Notes under the pieces: generated by a model
What the model saw: only the letters and a program-made list of their open reading frames with translations
Databases searched by the model: none
What the model was told of the DNA's origin: nothing
Part shown: one piece after another, positions 52,648 through 61,645 of the stretch
Layout of the letters: the number at the start of each line of letters is the position of its first letter
Numbering within the stretch: the first letter of the stretch is position 1
Position numbers and translations under genes: made by a program
Assembly: GCF_003347205.1 (NCBI RefSeq)
Contig: NZ_QQBJ01000009.1
Location: forward strand, 186,001 to 250,000
Direction of reading: 5' to 3'
Source of the DNA: Mycolicibacterium moriokaense
GTDB taxonomy: Bacteria > Actinomycetota > Actinomycetes > Mycobacteriales > Mycobacteriaceae
Length of the DNA: 64,000 nt

Positions 52648-54018
52648 CTAACCGCTGACGTGTGAGCCGGCGTCGCGGGGCAGGCGAAGCGTCTCGATGA
52701 GCGTGCTCGCGAGCAGTGCGCCCAGCACCAGATATACGTACGGGTACGACGAGAGCTGGCTGAGCAGCAGTGCCCCGACGGCGATTCCGAGCCCGGCCGC
52801 GAGTTCCTGGACCGACGCGTTGAGCGTGTTGCCGTGGGTCAGGTCGTCACCCTCGATGCCCGCGAACGCCAGGCTGTTGTAGGCGGTGAAGCCGATCGAG
52901 CGCAGGGCACCGCTGAGGTAGAGGATGACCACCATCACCGCGACCGGCAGCCCCGGCCGGAGCAACGCCAGCAACCCGAAGCAGCCGACCGACGCGATAC
53001 CGTTGACCAGCAACACATTACGGATGCCGAACCTGCGCATCAGCGGGGTGGTCGCGGGCTTGATGGTGAGGTTGCCCATGAACAACGCGGCGACGATGAT
53101 GCCCGCACCGAACGGCGTCCAGCCGAAGACGAACTGAAACTGCAGCGGCAGCAGAAACGGGACCGCGGTGATCACCAGGCGATACATCGATCCCGCCGTC
53201 ACGGTGATGCGCAGCGTCTGCTCGCGCAGCACCGCCAATTGGACCAGCGGCGCGGGCGTGCGCCGCAGGTGGCGAACCGCCGAGCCCAGCAACACCACCG
53301 CCAGCGCCCCGAGGACGCCGACGAGCGGCCAGTCGGTGGCGCCGACGTGAATCTGCTCGAGCGCGATCAACGCCGCCGCGATGCCCAGCCCGATCAGCAG
53401 CATGCCGCGCCAGTCCAGGGAGCGTACCGACGGCGTCGGCGCTCCGCGGACGAGCTTGAGCGCCAACAGGAACCCGATGACGCCGATCGGAATGTTGATC
53501 AGGAAGATCCACCGCCACGACGTGAACGTCGCGATCGCACCGCCCAGCGCGGGCGCGATCACGGGTGCGGCCAGCGCGGGCCAGGTGAGCAGCGCGATGG
53601 CGCGGACCAGATCGGACTTGTCCGAACGGCGCAACACCGCCAACCGGCCGACGGGGACCATCATCGCGCCGCCGATGCCCTGCAGTACCCGCATGCCGAC
53701 CAGCATCGGTAGCGACACGCTCGCCGCACATCCGATCGAGGCGATCGTGAACACCGCTATCGCACTGACGAACACACGGCGGACGCCGAACCGGTCGGCC
53801 AACCATCCGGTCGCGGGGATCAGCACCGCGACCGTCACCAGATAGGCCGAAATCGCGACGTTGATATTGACGGCCGCGACGCCGAACGATTCGGCGATGC
53901 GCGGAATCGCCGGGGCGATGATGGTGGCGTCCAGGATCTCCATGAAGAAGGCGCCCGCCACCAGCAATGCCACTCCACGCGGGAACGAGGAGGGCTGCGT
54001 TGGCGACGGGTCGGACAT
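52648..54018 (-). CDS. Major facilitator superfamily drug/metabolite exporter
   Basis: 456 residues, about 12-14 membrane helices. MFS signatures: WLADRFGVRRVFVSAI (loop 2-3) and RVLQGIGGAMMVPVGRLAVLR, motif C-like ILDATIIAPAIPRI in helix 1, and APVIAPALGGAI. This resembles EmrB/QacA-type (DHA2) proton-driven exporters. Substrate unknown. Start at the ATG 54018, just before the first helix. Convergent with sdhB. Confidence 0.85.
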   Translation of the reverse strand: MSDPSPTQPSSFPRGVALLVAGAFFMEILDATIIAPAIPRIAESFGVAAVNINVAISAYLVTVAVLIPATGWLADRFGVRRVFVSAIAVFTIASIGCAASVSLPMLVGMRVLQGIGGAMMVPVGRLAVLRRSDKSDLVRAIALLTWPALAAPVIAPALGGAIATFTSWRWIFLINIPIGVIGFLLALKLVRGAPTPSVRSLDWRGMLLIGLGIAAALIALEQIHVGATDWPLVGVLGALAVVLLGSAVRHLRRTPAPLVQLAVLREQTLRITVTAGSMYRLVITAVPFLLPLQFQFVFGWTPFGAGIIVAALFMGNLTIKPATTPLMRRFGIRNVLLVNGIASVGCFGLLALLRPGLPVAVMVVILYLSGALRSIGFTAYNSLAFAGIEGDDLTHGNTLNASVQELAAGLGIAVGALLLSQLSSYPYVYLVLGALLASTLIETLRLPRDAGSHVSG

Positions 54019-54135
54019 CGCCGTCAAAATAGCCCGCCGCCTGCGTCGCCCGGAGGTTGGGTTGACTCCGCGGACATGTGGGTACAACCCGCTTTGCTAG
54101 GGAAGTCCCCAATCATGGAAGCCGAGGACTGGACA

Positions 54136-54567
54136 ATGACCGACCGCTTGATCTTTCGTCGTTTCTCTTTCACCGCAGGCATGGCGGCCGTCGCGATAGC
54201 GGCGTCGCTGACCGCGTGCGGCGGCGGCGACGAAGGTGGCGACAGCACGACGTCCTCGACAACGTCGACGACAAGCTCAGCGACCACGACGGCAACCACT
54301 CCGGCCCCCGCCGACACCGGGGCCCCGGGTACGGGAGCGCCGGGTTCGCCCGCGCCGGGCGCCGGAGCAGGACCGGGCGGCGCGACCGCAGGCGTGCCGG
54401 GTGCGGGTGCGGGCGCAGGACCCGGCGGCGCCAGCGCGGGCGCCGGGGGCGCGGGTGCCGGCGCAGGACCCGGTGGCGCCACCGCAGGCGTGCCGGGTGC
54501 GGGCGCCGGCGCAGGACCCGGCGGTGCCGGTGCATGCGCGGGCGGCGTCTGCGTCGGAACGCCGTAG
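54136..54567 (+). CDS. Small Gly/Ala/Pro-rich lipoprotein
   Basis: 143 residues. The signal peptide ends in the lipobox LTAC (Cys about residue 31), so the protein should be lipid-anchored outside the membrane. A Thr/Ser-rich spacer is followed by repeated PGAGAGAGPGGA units containing two near-identical copies of a larger block. The C-terminus has two Cys residues (GACAGGVCVG) that could form a disulfide. Low-complexity sequence; no known domain. An upstream in-frame ATG at 54115 is less likely. Confidence 0.7.
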   Translation: MTDRLIFRRFSFTAGMAAVAIAASLTACGGGDEGGDSTTSSTTSTTSSATTTATTPAPADTGAPGTGAPGSPAPGAGAGPGGATAGVPGAGAGAGPGGASAGAGGAGAGAGPGGATAGVPGAGAGAGPGGAGACAGGVCVGTP

Positions 54568-54583
54568 TTCGCCCGTAGTTCTC

Positions 54584-54644
54584 CGCGAAACGGAGTTCCG
54601 GTACGCCTCTTCTCGCACTTTGCGTACCGGAATTCCGTTTCGCG
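54584..54644. repeat. Long near-perfect hairpin between the lipoprotein and CMD genes
   Basis: Arms 54584-54606 and 54622-54644 are 23 bp each with 22 matches, around a 15-base loop. The arms begin CGCGAAACGGAGTTCCGG and the stem contains GGTACGC/GCGTACC. There is no following T-run, so it is not a textbook terminator. It may be a mobile-palindrome remnant or a transcript-end structure for the lipoprotein gene. Confidence 0.85.
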
Positions 54645-54653
54645 ACGGCGGGG

Positions 54654-54680
54654 TGTCACACATTGACGGGCAGGCACGTC
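54654..54680 (+). promoter_or_regulatory. ECF41-type promoter of the CMD gene
   Basis: TGTCACA (54654-54660), 16 bases, then CGTC (54677-54680). This is the -35/-10 pair with the spacing reported for ECF41 sigma factors. The ATG of the CMD-like gene follows 8 bases later, so the leader is very short or absent. The convergent sigma gene at 55224 is of the ECF41 type. Confidence 0.75.
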
Positions 54681-54688
54681 TAACGGGT

Positions 54689-55264
54689 ATGACACAGACT
54701 CGTATCGCTCCCCTGCCCCCGCAACAGGCGTCATTGCTGACCCGGTTGATGTATCGCTACGCCAAGCGCCGGTTCGGCGAGGTGCCGGAGCCGTTCACCG
54801 TGACCGCACACCACCCGCGGCTGCTGAGGGCCAACGCCGTGCACGAGATGCTGCTGCAGTCCGGCTCGAAGAAGCTGCCCACCAGCGTGCGTGAACTGGC
54901 GGTCTACGCGACCGCTCGCACGGTCGGCTGCTCGTGGTGCGTCGACTTCGGCTCGATGCTGATCCGCCTCGAAGGCCTCGACGTCGAACGGCTCGAGCAC
55001 ATCGACGACTACGCCGCCTCGCCCGCCTACACCGACGACGAACGCGCCGCCATCGGCTACGCCGTCGCCATGTCGACCGATCCGCACGCCATCACCGACG
55101 ACCAGGTCGACGACCTGCGACGCCGCTTCGGAGACGACGGCGTGGTCGAGCTGACCTACCAGATCGGCGTGGAGAACATGCGGGCCCGGATGTACTCGGC
55201 GCTCGGCATCACCGAGCAGGGCTTCAGTCGCGACGCCTGCCGGGTGCCATGGGCGAACCAGTGA
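54689..55264 (+). CDS. Carboxymuconolactone decarboxylase (AhpD-like) family protein
   Basis: 191 residues. The core KKLPTSVRELAVYATARTVGCSWCVDFGSM has the CxxC pair (Cys81, Cys84) of AhpD-like CMD proteins; the His found three or four residues later in AhpD is not present. Probably a thiol-dependent peroxidase-like or related activity. ECF41 sigma genes typically sit next to a CMD, oxidoreductase or epimerase gene, and the ECF41-type promoter just upstream fits that pairing. Its last 41 bp overlap the convergent sigma gene. Confidence 0.85.
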   Translation: MTQTRIAPLPPQQASLLTRLMYRYAKRRFGEVPEPFTVTAHHPRLLRANAVHEMLLQSGSKKLPTSVRELAVYATARTVGCSWCVDFGSMLIRLEGLDVERLEHIDDYAASPAYTDDERAAIGYAVAMSTDPHAITDDQVDDLRRRFGDDGVVELTYQIGVENMRARMYSALGITEQGFSRDACRVPWANQ

Positions 55265-56138
55265 ACTTGTCGGGGTTCGCGATATCCCAGATGGCGCAGA
55301 CCTTTCCGTCGCGCACGGTCACCGCCGTCACCCGCGGCATCATCTCCGGATAGCCGCCGGCGGCGGGCGCGCCCGCGCTGTAGGTGCCGAGTTGGCCGTT
55401 GACCAGCGCCAGCTGCGCGGTGGCGAGGAAGTTCGGGCCGTATCGCTTCGCCAACCCGAACAGGAACCGCGCCACCTTCTCCGGACCATGGATGACCCGC
55501 GGCGCCGTCGGCGCCTTGCGGTTGGAATCGCCGGTGAACGTCACATCCGGATGCAGAAGGCGCACAACGGCTTCCATGTCGCCATCGGCCAGGGCGGCCA
55601 TCAGTGCGCCGGCCACCTCGTCGTGCGCGCCGTCGGACACCGGTGCAGGTGCGGAGGCCACCGCGCGTCGCGCCCGAGACGCCAACTGTCGCGCGGCGGC
55701 GTCGTTGACGCCCAGCACCGACGCGACCTCTCCGAACGGCACGGCAAAGCCGTCGTGGAGCACGAACGCCACCCGCTGATCCGGTGTCAGCCGCTCCAGC
55801 ACCACCATCGCGGCAAACCTCGCCTCCTCACCGGCGACCACCGCCGACAGTGGATCGTTGCCGTCCAATCCCGTCACCACCGGTTCGGGCAGCCACTCAC
55901 CGACGTAGGTCTCGCGCCGGCGCGCCGCCGAGCGCAGTCTGTCCAGCGCCAACCGGCTGACCACCGTCGTCAGCCACGCCCGCAGATCGTCGATCTCACC
56001 GACGTTGCGGTCCCAGCGCAGCCAGGCGTCCTGCACAGCGTCCTCGGCGTCGGCCACGGTCCCGGTCAGTCGATACGCGACGGCCAGCAGGTGTGGACGC
56101 AGGCTCTCGAACTCGTCGACACGCGTGCTGGCGGTCAT
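55224..56138 (-). CDS. ECF41-type RNA polymerase sigma factor with SnoaL-like C-terminal domain
   Basis: 304 residues. Sigma region 2 (LRPHLLAVAYRLTGTVADAEDAVQDAWLR, about 12-40) and region 4 (LTPDQRVAFVLHDGFAVPFGEVASVLGV, about 115-145) are followed by a SnoaL/NTF2-like extension. ECF41 marks are WLPEPV between regions 2 and 4 and NPDKF near the C-terminus. The DGGGK motif of the family is degenerate (DSNRK). The extension takes the place of an anti-sigma factor and tunes activity. The likely target is the CMD promoter at 54654. No TGTCACA/CGTC pair is seen before its own start, so it is probably not autoregulated. Confidence 0.88.
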   Translation of the reverse strand: MTASTRVDEFESLRPHLLAVAYRLTGTVADAEDAVQDAWLRWDRNVGEIDDLRAWLTTVVSRLALDRLRSAARRRETYVGEWLPEPVVTGLDGNDPLSAVVAGEEARFAAMVVLERLTPDQRVAFVLHDGFAVPFGEVASVLGVNDAAARQLASRARRAVASAPAPVSDGAHDEVAGALMAALADGDMEAVVRLLHPDVTFTGDSNRKAPTAPRVIHGPEKVARFLFGLAKRYGPNFLATAQLALVNGQLGTYSAGAPAAGGYPEMMPRVTAVTVRDGKVCAIWDIANPDKFTGSPMAPGRRRD

Positions 56139-56239
56139 GGGTCAAGTCTAGAAGCGTCTCCGCGAAGACCGATTTCGTCGCAAAGCACGCCGCGCAGGAC
56201 CATTTGCACGTTGGACCCCCAGAGCTACCACCGGAACCG

Positions 56240-56245
56240 TATATT
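56240..56245 (+). promoter_or_regulatory. Putative -10 box of the permease gene
   Basis: TATATT lies 7 bases before the ATG at 56253, which would place transcription start within a base of the start codon (nearly leaderless). No ribosome site is visible between. Confidence 0.4.
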
Positions 56246-56252
56246 GCCGCTC

Positions 56253-57761
56253 ATGGCAATCAAGGAACCCGAGGCACCGGTCGTCGGCGACAAAGGCCTA
56301 CAGGCAGGCGCCCTCGGTCTCGTCGGCAACGTGGTCATCGGATTGGCCGCCGTCGCACCCGCTTACAGTCTGGCCGCCACGCTCGGCTACGTCGTGCTGG
56401 CCGTCGGCGAGAAGGCGCCGTCGATGTTCGTCCTCGCGTTCATCCCGATGCTGCTCGTCGCCTTCGCGTACAAGGAACTGTCGCAGGACACCCCCGACTG
56501 CGGAACGACTTTCACCTGGGGCACCAAGGCCTTCGGGCCGTGGATCGGCTGGATCGGCGGCTGGGGCCTGGCGGTTTCGGCGATCATCGTGCTGGCCAAC
56601 GTCGCCGAGATCGCCGCCATCTACCTGTTCAACTTCCTGGGCCTGGAGACGTTGGCGGAGAACATGTTCGCCAAGACGGCGCTCGGCTCCATCTTCATCA
56701 TCGGGATGACGTTGCTGAGCGCGCGCGGCATCGTGGTCTCCGAGCGGGTGCAGAACATCCTGATCGCGATCCAGTTCGGCGTGCTGATCGTGGTCAGCGT
56801 CATCGCGCTGGTGCGGGTAATCACCGGCACCGCCGGTGCACAGGCGATCACGCCGCAGCTCTCGTGGCTGTGGCCGTCGGGCCTGGACGTGTCGTCCATA
56901 GCCGCGGCGATCATTCTGTGTGTCTTCATCTACTGGGGCTGGGACGCCTGCCTGGCCGTCGGTGAGGAGACCAAGGACCCGGGTCGCACCCCCGGCATCG
57001 CGGCCCTGATCACCACCTCGATCCTGGTCTGCACCTACGTGCTGGTGGCCTATGCGGTGCAGTCGTTCGCCGGCTTCGGCACCGTGGGAATCGGGCTGAA
57101 CAACGCGATGAACACCGACGACGTGCTGACCGTGCTGGGCGAACCGGTGGCAGGCACACTCGCGGCCTCGCTACTGCTGCTGACGGTTTCGGTGTCGGGG
57201 CTGTCGTCGACCCAGACGACGATCCTGCCCACCGCACGCGGAACGCTGTCGATGGCGGTCTACGAGGCCATCCCGAAGCGCTTCGCCCGTGTGCATCCTC
57301 GCTACATGACGCCCGCCTTCGGCACCATCGTGATGGGCTGCTCCGCGCTGTTCTTCTATCTGCTCCTGACGCTCTTGTCGGAGAACGCGCTCGCCGACTC
57401 CATCGCCTCGCTGGGTCTGGCGGTCGCCTTCTACTACGGGATCACCGCGCTGTCGTGCGTCTGGTACTTCCGCGGCACCCTGTTCACGTCGGCGCACAAC
57501 TTCTTCTTCCGCGGCCTGTTCCCCCTTCTCGGCGGGCTCGCGATGGCCGCTGCCTTCATCATCAGCGCCAAGGACATGATCAAGCCGGACTACGGGTACA
57601 CCGCCTTCGGCCCGATCGGCGGCGTCTTCGTATTGGGCGTCGGCATGTTGGTGCTGGGCATCCCGTTGATGCTGGCCTGCTTCGCGTTCGGCACCAAGCG
57701 GTTCTTCCGCGGCGAGACGCTGAACGCCGGCACCGAGGTCAAGGTGCCCGACGTCTACTAG
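56253..57761 (+). CDS. APC-superfamily amino acid/amine permease
   Basis: 502 residues, about 12 membrane helices. The N-terminal APC motif is GLVGNVVIGLAAVAPAYSLAATLGYV, followed by the conserved TFTWGTKAFGPWIGWIGGWGL and YWGWDACLAVGEETKDP loops. This subgroup (amine/ethanolamine or putrescine-type importers) is common in actinobacteria. It precedes a succinate-semialdehyde dehydrogenase-like gene on the same strand (155-bp gap) and faces another APC permease. Uptake of GABA or a polyamine is therefore plausible but unproven. Confidence 0.85.
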   Translation: MAIKEPEAPVVGDKGLQAGALGLVGNVVIGLAAVAPAYSLAATLGYVVLAVGEKAPSMFVLAFIPMLLVAFAYKELSQDTPDCGTTFTWGTKAFGPWIGWIGGWGLAVSAIIVLANVAEIAAIYLFNFLGLETLAENMFAKTALGSIFIIGMTLLSARGIVVSERVQNILIAIQFGVLIVVSVIALVRVITGTAGAQAITPQLSWLWPSGLDVSSIAAAIILCVFIYWGWDACLAVGEETKDPGRTPGIAALITTSILVCTYVLVAYAVQSFAGFGTVGIGLNNAMNTDDVLTVLGEPVAGTLAASLLLLTVSVSGLSSTQTTILPTARGTLSMAVYEAIPKRFARVHPRYMTPAFGTIVMGCSALFFYLLLTLLSENALADSIASLGLAVAFYYGITALSCVWYFRGTLFTSAHNFFFRGLFPLLGGLAMAAAFIISAKDMIKPDYGYTAFGPIGGVFVLGVGMLVLGIPLMLACFAFGTKRFFRGETLNAGTEVKVPDVY

Positions 57762-57916
57762 CACGGCTGCCGGCCGCCCGACGCGCTCGAACGGAATACG
57801 TCGCGATCATTGCGCTCGGCGACTGAATTCGTGCAGGATCAGGACTCAGGAGGCGCGAAAAGGCCACAAAATGGCGCCCAGCGCTTCGCGACCCAACGGT
57901 AAAGGAGCACACCGGA

Positions 57917-59266
57917 ATGAGCACTTCCCTGTATGCCGTGACCGACCCGTCGACAGGCGAGGTCGTCAAGGAGTATCCGACCGCAACCGATGAGCAGATC
58001 GAGGCCGCTATCGCCGCCGCCGCCAAGGCGCACCGCGAATGGTCGAAGAACACGACGGTTGCCGAGCGCGCGGCGCTGATCCGCAAGGTCGCCGAACTGC
58101 ACAGCCAGCGCAAAGAGGAGCTGGCCAAGATCATCAACCGCGAGATGGGCAAACCCATCGACCAGTCCGAGGGCGAGGTCGACTTCAGCGCGGCGATCTA
58201 CGAGTACTACGCCGACAACGCGGAGAAGTTCCTGGCCGACGAGCCCATCACCCTTCTCGAGGGCGACGGCTCGGCGCTGATCCGGCGCAGTTCGGTCGGC
58301 GTGCTGCTGGGCATCATGCCGTGGAACTACCCGTACTACCAGGTCGCGCGGTTCGCGGGGCCCAACCTGACGCTGGGCAACACGATCCTGCTCAAGCACG
58401 CCCCGCAATGCCCGGAGTCCGCGGCGGCGATCCAGCAGATCTTCACCGACGCGGGCTACCCGGAGGGCGCCTACGTCAACATCTACGCGAGCAACGAGCA
58501 GGCCGCCGACATCATCGCCGACCCCCGCGTGCAAGGGGTTTCGCTGACGGGTTCCGAGCGCGCGGGTGCCGCCGTCGCCGAGATCGCGGGCCGCAACCTG
58601 AAGAAGGTGGTGCTCGAACTCGGCGGCTCCGACCCGTTCATCGTGCTGAGCTCCGATGATCTCGACGCCACCGTCGAGGCGGCCATCGACGGCCGCTTCG
58701 AGAACACCGGGCAGGCCTGCAACGCGGCGAAGCGGATCATCGTCTCCGAGGGCATCTACGACGACTTCCTGGACAAGTTCACCAAGGCGGTGCTCGCCAA
58801 GGCGGAGGGGCTGGCCCCGCTGTCGTCGGTGGCGGCCGCGGAGCGGCTGGACGACCAGGTGAAGAGGGCCGTCGACGACGGCGCCACGCTGACCTCCGAG
58901 GGTGCGCGCAAGGGCGCGTTCTTCCCGCCGGGCGTGCTGACCAACGTCTCCCCCGACTCGCCGTCTTACAAGGAGGAGCTGTTCGGCCCCGTCGCCACGG
59001 TGTACAAGGTCGGCTCCGAGGACGAGGCCGTCACGCTGGCCAACGACACCCCGTTCGGCCTGGGCTCCTACGTCTTCACCACCGACGACGAGCAGGCCAA
59101 GCGCGTCGCCGACAAGATCGACGCGGGCATGGTGTTCGTCAACGCGGTCGGCGCGGAGGGTGTCGAGTTGCCCTTCGGCGGCGTGAAGCGCTCCGGCTTC
59201 GGCCGTGAACTCGGCCGCTTCGGCATCGACGAATTCGTCAACAAGAAGCTGATCCGCATCAGTTGA
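57917..59266 (+). CDS. Succinate-semialdehyde dehydrogenase-like aldehyde dehydrogenase
   Basis: 449 residues, close to the short GabD2/Sad type. ALDH motifs: MPWNYPYYQVARFAGPNL, LTGSERAGAAVAEIAG, VLELGGSDPFIVL with the general base Glu, NTGQACNAAKRI with the catalytic Cys, and FGGVKRSGFGRELG. Preceded by an AAAGGAG ribosome site. Likely oxidises succinate semialdehyde (from GABA or polyamine breakdown) to succinate, which the sdh complex can use. No GABA transaminase is in the window. Overlaps the convergent GabP-like gene by 8 bp. Confidence 0.87.
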   Translation: MSTSLYAVTDPSTGEVVKEYPTATDEQIEAAIAAAAKAHREWSKNTTVAERAALIRKVAELHSQRKEELAKIINREMGKPIDQSEGEVDFSAAIYEYYADNAEKFLADEPITLLEGDGSALIRRSSVGVLLGIMPWNYPYYQVARFAGPNLTLGNTILLKHAPQCPESAAAIQQIFTDAGYPEGAYVNIYASNEQAADIIADPRVQGVSLTGSERAGAAVAEIAGRNLKKVVLELGGSDPFIVLSSDDLDATVEAAIDGRFENTGQACNAAKRIIVSEGIYDDFLDKFTKAVLAKAEGLAPLSSVAAAERLDDQVKRAVDDGATLTSEGARKGAFFPPGVLTNVSPDSPSYKEELFGPVATVYKVGSEDEAVTLANDTPFGLGSYVFTTDDEQAKRVADKIDAGMVFVNAVGAEGVELPFGGVKRSGFGRELGRFGIDEFVNKKLIRIS

Positions 59267-60650
59267 GCAGCACGCGTGCCGTTGACTCGTCGGCATCCGA
59301 ATCGATGTGGTGGCTGGTGTTGTAGCGCTTGTTGAGGAAGAACAGCACCAGCACCACCGCCCACGACAGCAGGCTCAGAATCAGCTGCGACCGCAGCGCG
59401 TTGTCGAGGAACATCTGCACCAGGATGGCCAGCATCGCGACCGTCGTCAGGATCGACAGCACCGGGAACAGCCACATCTTCAGCGTCAGGCCGGCGCCCT
59501 TGTTGCGGTAGCGCAGGACGATCTGCGAGATGGCGATCAGGATGTAGACGAACAAGATGATCGCACCGCTGGAGTTCAGCAGGAACGCGAAGATGGTGTC
59601 CTCGTAGAAGGCGGCCGCGAGCACGCAGAGGAACCCGATGACCGACGAGAAGAGGATCGCGTACGCAGGCACCCCGCGACGGGTCAGTTTCGTCAACCGC
59701 CGGGGTGCCTCATCGCGCGCGGCCAGCACGAACAGCATGCGCGACGCCGTGTACATGCCCGAGTTCAGACAACTCAGCACGGCCGTCAGCACCACGGCGT
59801 TCATGATGTGGTCGGCGTAAGGGATGCCCATCTGATTGAAGGCGGCGACGAACGGCGACGCCGCGAGGCCCTCGCTGTTCCACGGCACGATCGTCACGAT
59901 CAGGAACACCGAGAGCACGTAGAAGATCAGGATGCGCCAAATCACCGAGTTCGCGGCCTTGGCGACAGCCGTCTCCGGGTCCGAGGACTCCGCGGCGGCG
60001 ATCGTCGCGATCTCGGGGCCGACCATCGAGAAGATGACGGTGACGATGCCGACGGTGATGACCCCCAGCCCCATCGGCATGAATCCGCCGTTGCTCGTCA
60101 GGTTGGAGAAGTCGGTCGACTTGTCCGGCCACAGCCCGAACACGAAGCATGCGCCGATCGCGATGAAGACCAGGATCGCGGCCACCTTGACGCCCGCGAA
60201 CCAGAACTCGAACTCGCCGTAGGACTTCACCGAGAACAGGTTCGTCGCGGTCATCAGCACCATGAAGACCAACGCACACAACCACAATGGGACGTCGATC
60301 CAATACTGCACGATCTTCGCGCCCGCGATCGCCTCGAAGCCGACGACGATGACCCAGAAGTACCAGTAGAGCCAGCCCACCGAGAAGCCCGCCCAGTGCC
60401 CCAGCGCGTCGCGGGAGTAGTCGGCGAACGAGCCGGTGGACGGGTTGGCCACCGCCATCTCGGCCAGCATCCGCATGACCATGATGATCAGCACGCCCGA
60501 CAGCGCGTAGGTGATGAATGCGCCGGGCCCGGTGTCGCCGATCACCACCCCGGAACCGACGAACAGGCCGGCGCCGATAACGCCGCCGATCGCGATCATC
60601 CTCAGCTGACGCTGACTCAACGACTTGCTCAAACCCGGCGCGGCGCTCAT
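59259..60650 (-). CDS. GABA-permease-like APC amino acid transporter
   Basis: 463 residues from the ATG at 60650 (GAGGAG ribosome site eight bases upstream), about 12 helices. The LSQRQLRMIAIGGVIGAGLFVGSG opening and YSRDALGHWAGFSVGWLYWYFWVIVVGFEAIAGA are the signature of the AAT/GabP subfamily. Together with the neighbouring SSADH-like gene this suggests GABA uptake and use. Substrate inferred from subfamily and context; related AAT-family carriers transport other amino acids. Confidence 0.87.
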   Translation of the reverse strand: MSAAPGLSKSLSQRQLRMIAIGGVIGAGLFVGSGVVIGDTGPGAFITYALSGVLIIMVMRMLAEMAVANPSTGSFADYSRDALGHWAGFSVGWLYWYFWVIVVGFEAIAGAKIVQYWIDVPLWLCALVFMVLMTATNLFSVKSYGEFEFWFAGVKVAAILVFIAIGACFVFGLWPDKSTDFSNLTSNGGFMPMGLGVITVGIVTVIFSMVGPEIATIAAAESSDPETAVAKAANSVIWRILIFYVLSVFLIVTIVPWNSEGLAASPFVAAFNQMGIPYADHIMNAVVLTAVLSCLNSGMYTASRMLFVLAARDEAPRRLTKLTRRGVPAYAILFSSVIGFLCVLAAAFYEDTIFAFLLNSSGAIILFVYILIAISQIVLRYRNKGAGLTLKMWLFPVLSILTTVAMLAILVQMFLDNALRSQLILSLLSWAVVLVLFFLNKRYNTSHHIDSDADESTARVLLN

Positions 60651-60716
60651 GTGGGCACTCCTCTGTCGGCTCAACCGCAGGGCGGGTACCCCAAACGTGA
60701 GATTCCTAACACCGCT

Positions 60717-61532
60717 TTAGACGACGCCCATGCCGGTCACCATCTGCCACACGCCGACCACGGCGAACAGGGCGATCAGCACCTCCTGGCGGTGCGCCCG
60801 CGCCCAATTGTGCAGCGGCTCCAACAACGCTCGTGTCCTCGTCGGCGCAACGACGTAGCTGAGCAGAATAATCTCGAAAAGGGCGAGCATCGCAACGACG
60901 AACACCACGCCGGCGGCGACTTGGACACCGATCGGGGCCCCAGAGCCCGCGATGATGGTGTCCACCAGCAGTACCAGCGGTATCGGCGCGATGTATCCCA
61001 AACCGAAAACCACTGAAACCCAAAGCGATCCGCTGTCCCACGCCTTCTTGCCCCTGCGCAGTAGCCGCGACGCGCCGAATCGGATCCGCCCGAATGCCCC
61101 GACGCTGCGTTCGGGCTGCGGCGCCTCGCCGGCCGGACCGTCGAAGTCGTCGACCATGACCGAACGGCCGCCGCCGCCCGCGCCGACAACCGCCAGTTGT
61201 TTTGTCCGCCGACGCATCCAGAAACGCACCCCCAACGCGACGGCGACGAGTATCGCCAAGACACCGCACAAAGCCTGCAGGGGTCGGACGGTGGAGCCTT
61301 CGTTCGCGGTGGTCACGTCTCGGGCGAACGACGCGAAAGCCGGTATGAGGTGCAACGCCATCATCGGCAGCAGCATTGTGGGGAGGTTCACCACAACCGA
61401 ACCGATCCAGAAGCCAACGAGGTTGGGCAACGGTCGCGGCCGGGAGATCACCAGCAGGATGAAGGCGAGAAGCACCGGATTGAGCGACACCACCAGTGCC
61501 AGCCCCAACACCTCGCCCCACATGCCTGTCAT
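60717..61532 (-). CDS. gap: Gap/Sap-type small integral membrane protein (GPL-addressing-like)
   Basis: 271 residues. Six predicted membrane segments in two groups flank a charged cytosolic loop (about 105-165). Family phrases are ALVVSLNPVLLAFILLVISRPRPLPNLVGFWIGSV and APIPLVLLVDTIIAGSG. In M. smegmatis Gap is needed to move glycopeptidolipids across the membrane and lies directly after the NRPS genes mps1-mps2. Here it follows an NRPS ending in a reductase domain (113-bp gap). Assignment rests on that context and the fold. Confidence 0.8.
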   Translation of the reverse strand: MTGMWGEVLGLALVVSLNPVLLAFILLVISRPRPLPNLVGFWIGSVVVNLPTMLLPMMALHLIPAFASFARDVTTANEGSTVRPLQALCGVLAILVAVALGVRFWMRRRTKQLAVVGAGGGGRSVMVDDFDGPAGEAPQPERSVGAFGRIRFGASRLLRRGKKAWDSGSLWVSVVFGLGYIAPIPLVLLVDTIIAGSGAPIGVQVAAGVVFVVAMLALFEIILLSYVVAPTRTRALLEPLHNWARAHRQEVLIALFAVVGVWQMVTGMGVV

Positions 61533-61645
61533 TACCCCTTTCCGTCGTTACGTCCGCTCGTCGCCGCCGCCGGTCTCACGCCAAATAGTCTCCGGTACTT
61601 GTGGTTTCGGCACGCCGCGTGGTCTCGAAGCGGCTCTACCCCGCC

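Noticed and set aside
54236-54688. In-frame upstream extension of the CMD protein
   Set aside because: The extension is the shifted frame of the lipoprotein repeats and crosses a strong hairpin and the ECF41 promoter; the ATG at 54689 fits the family.
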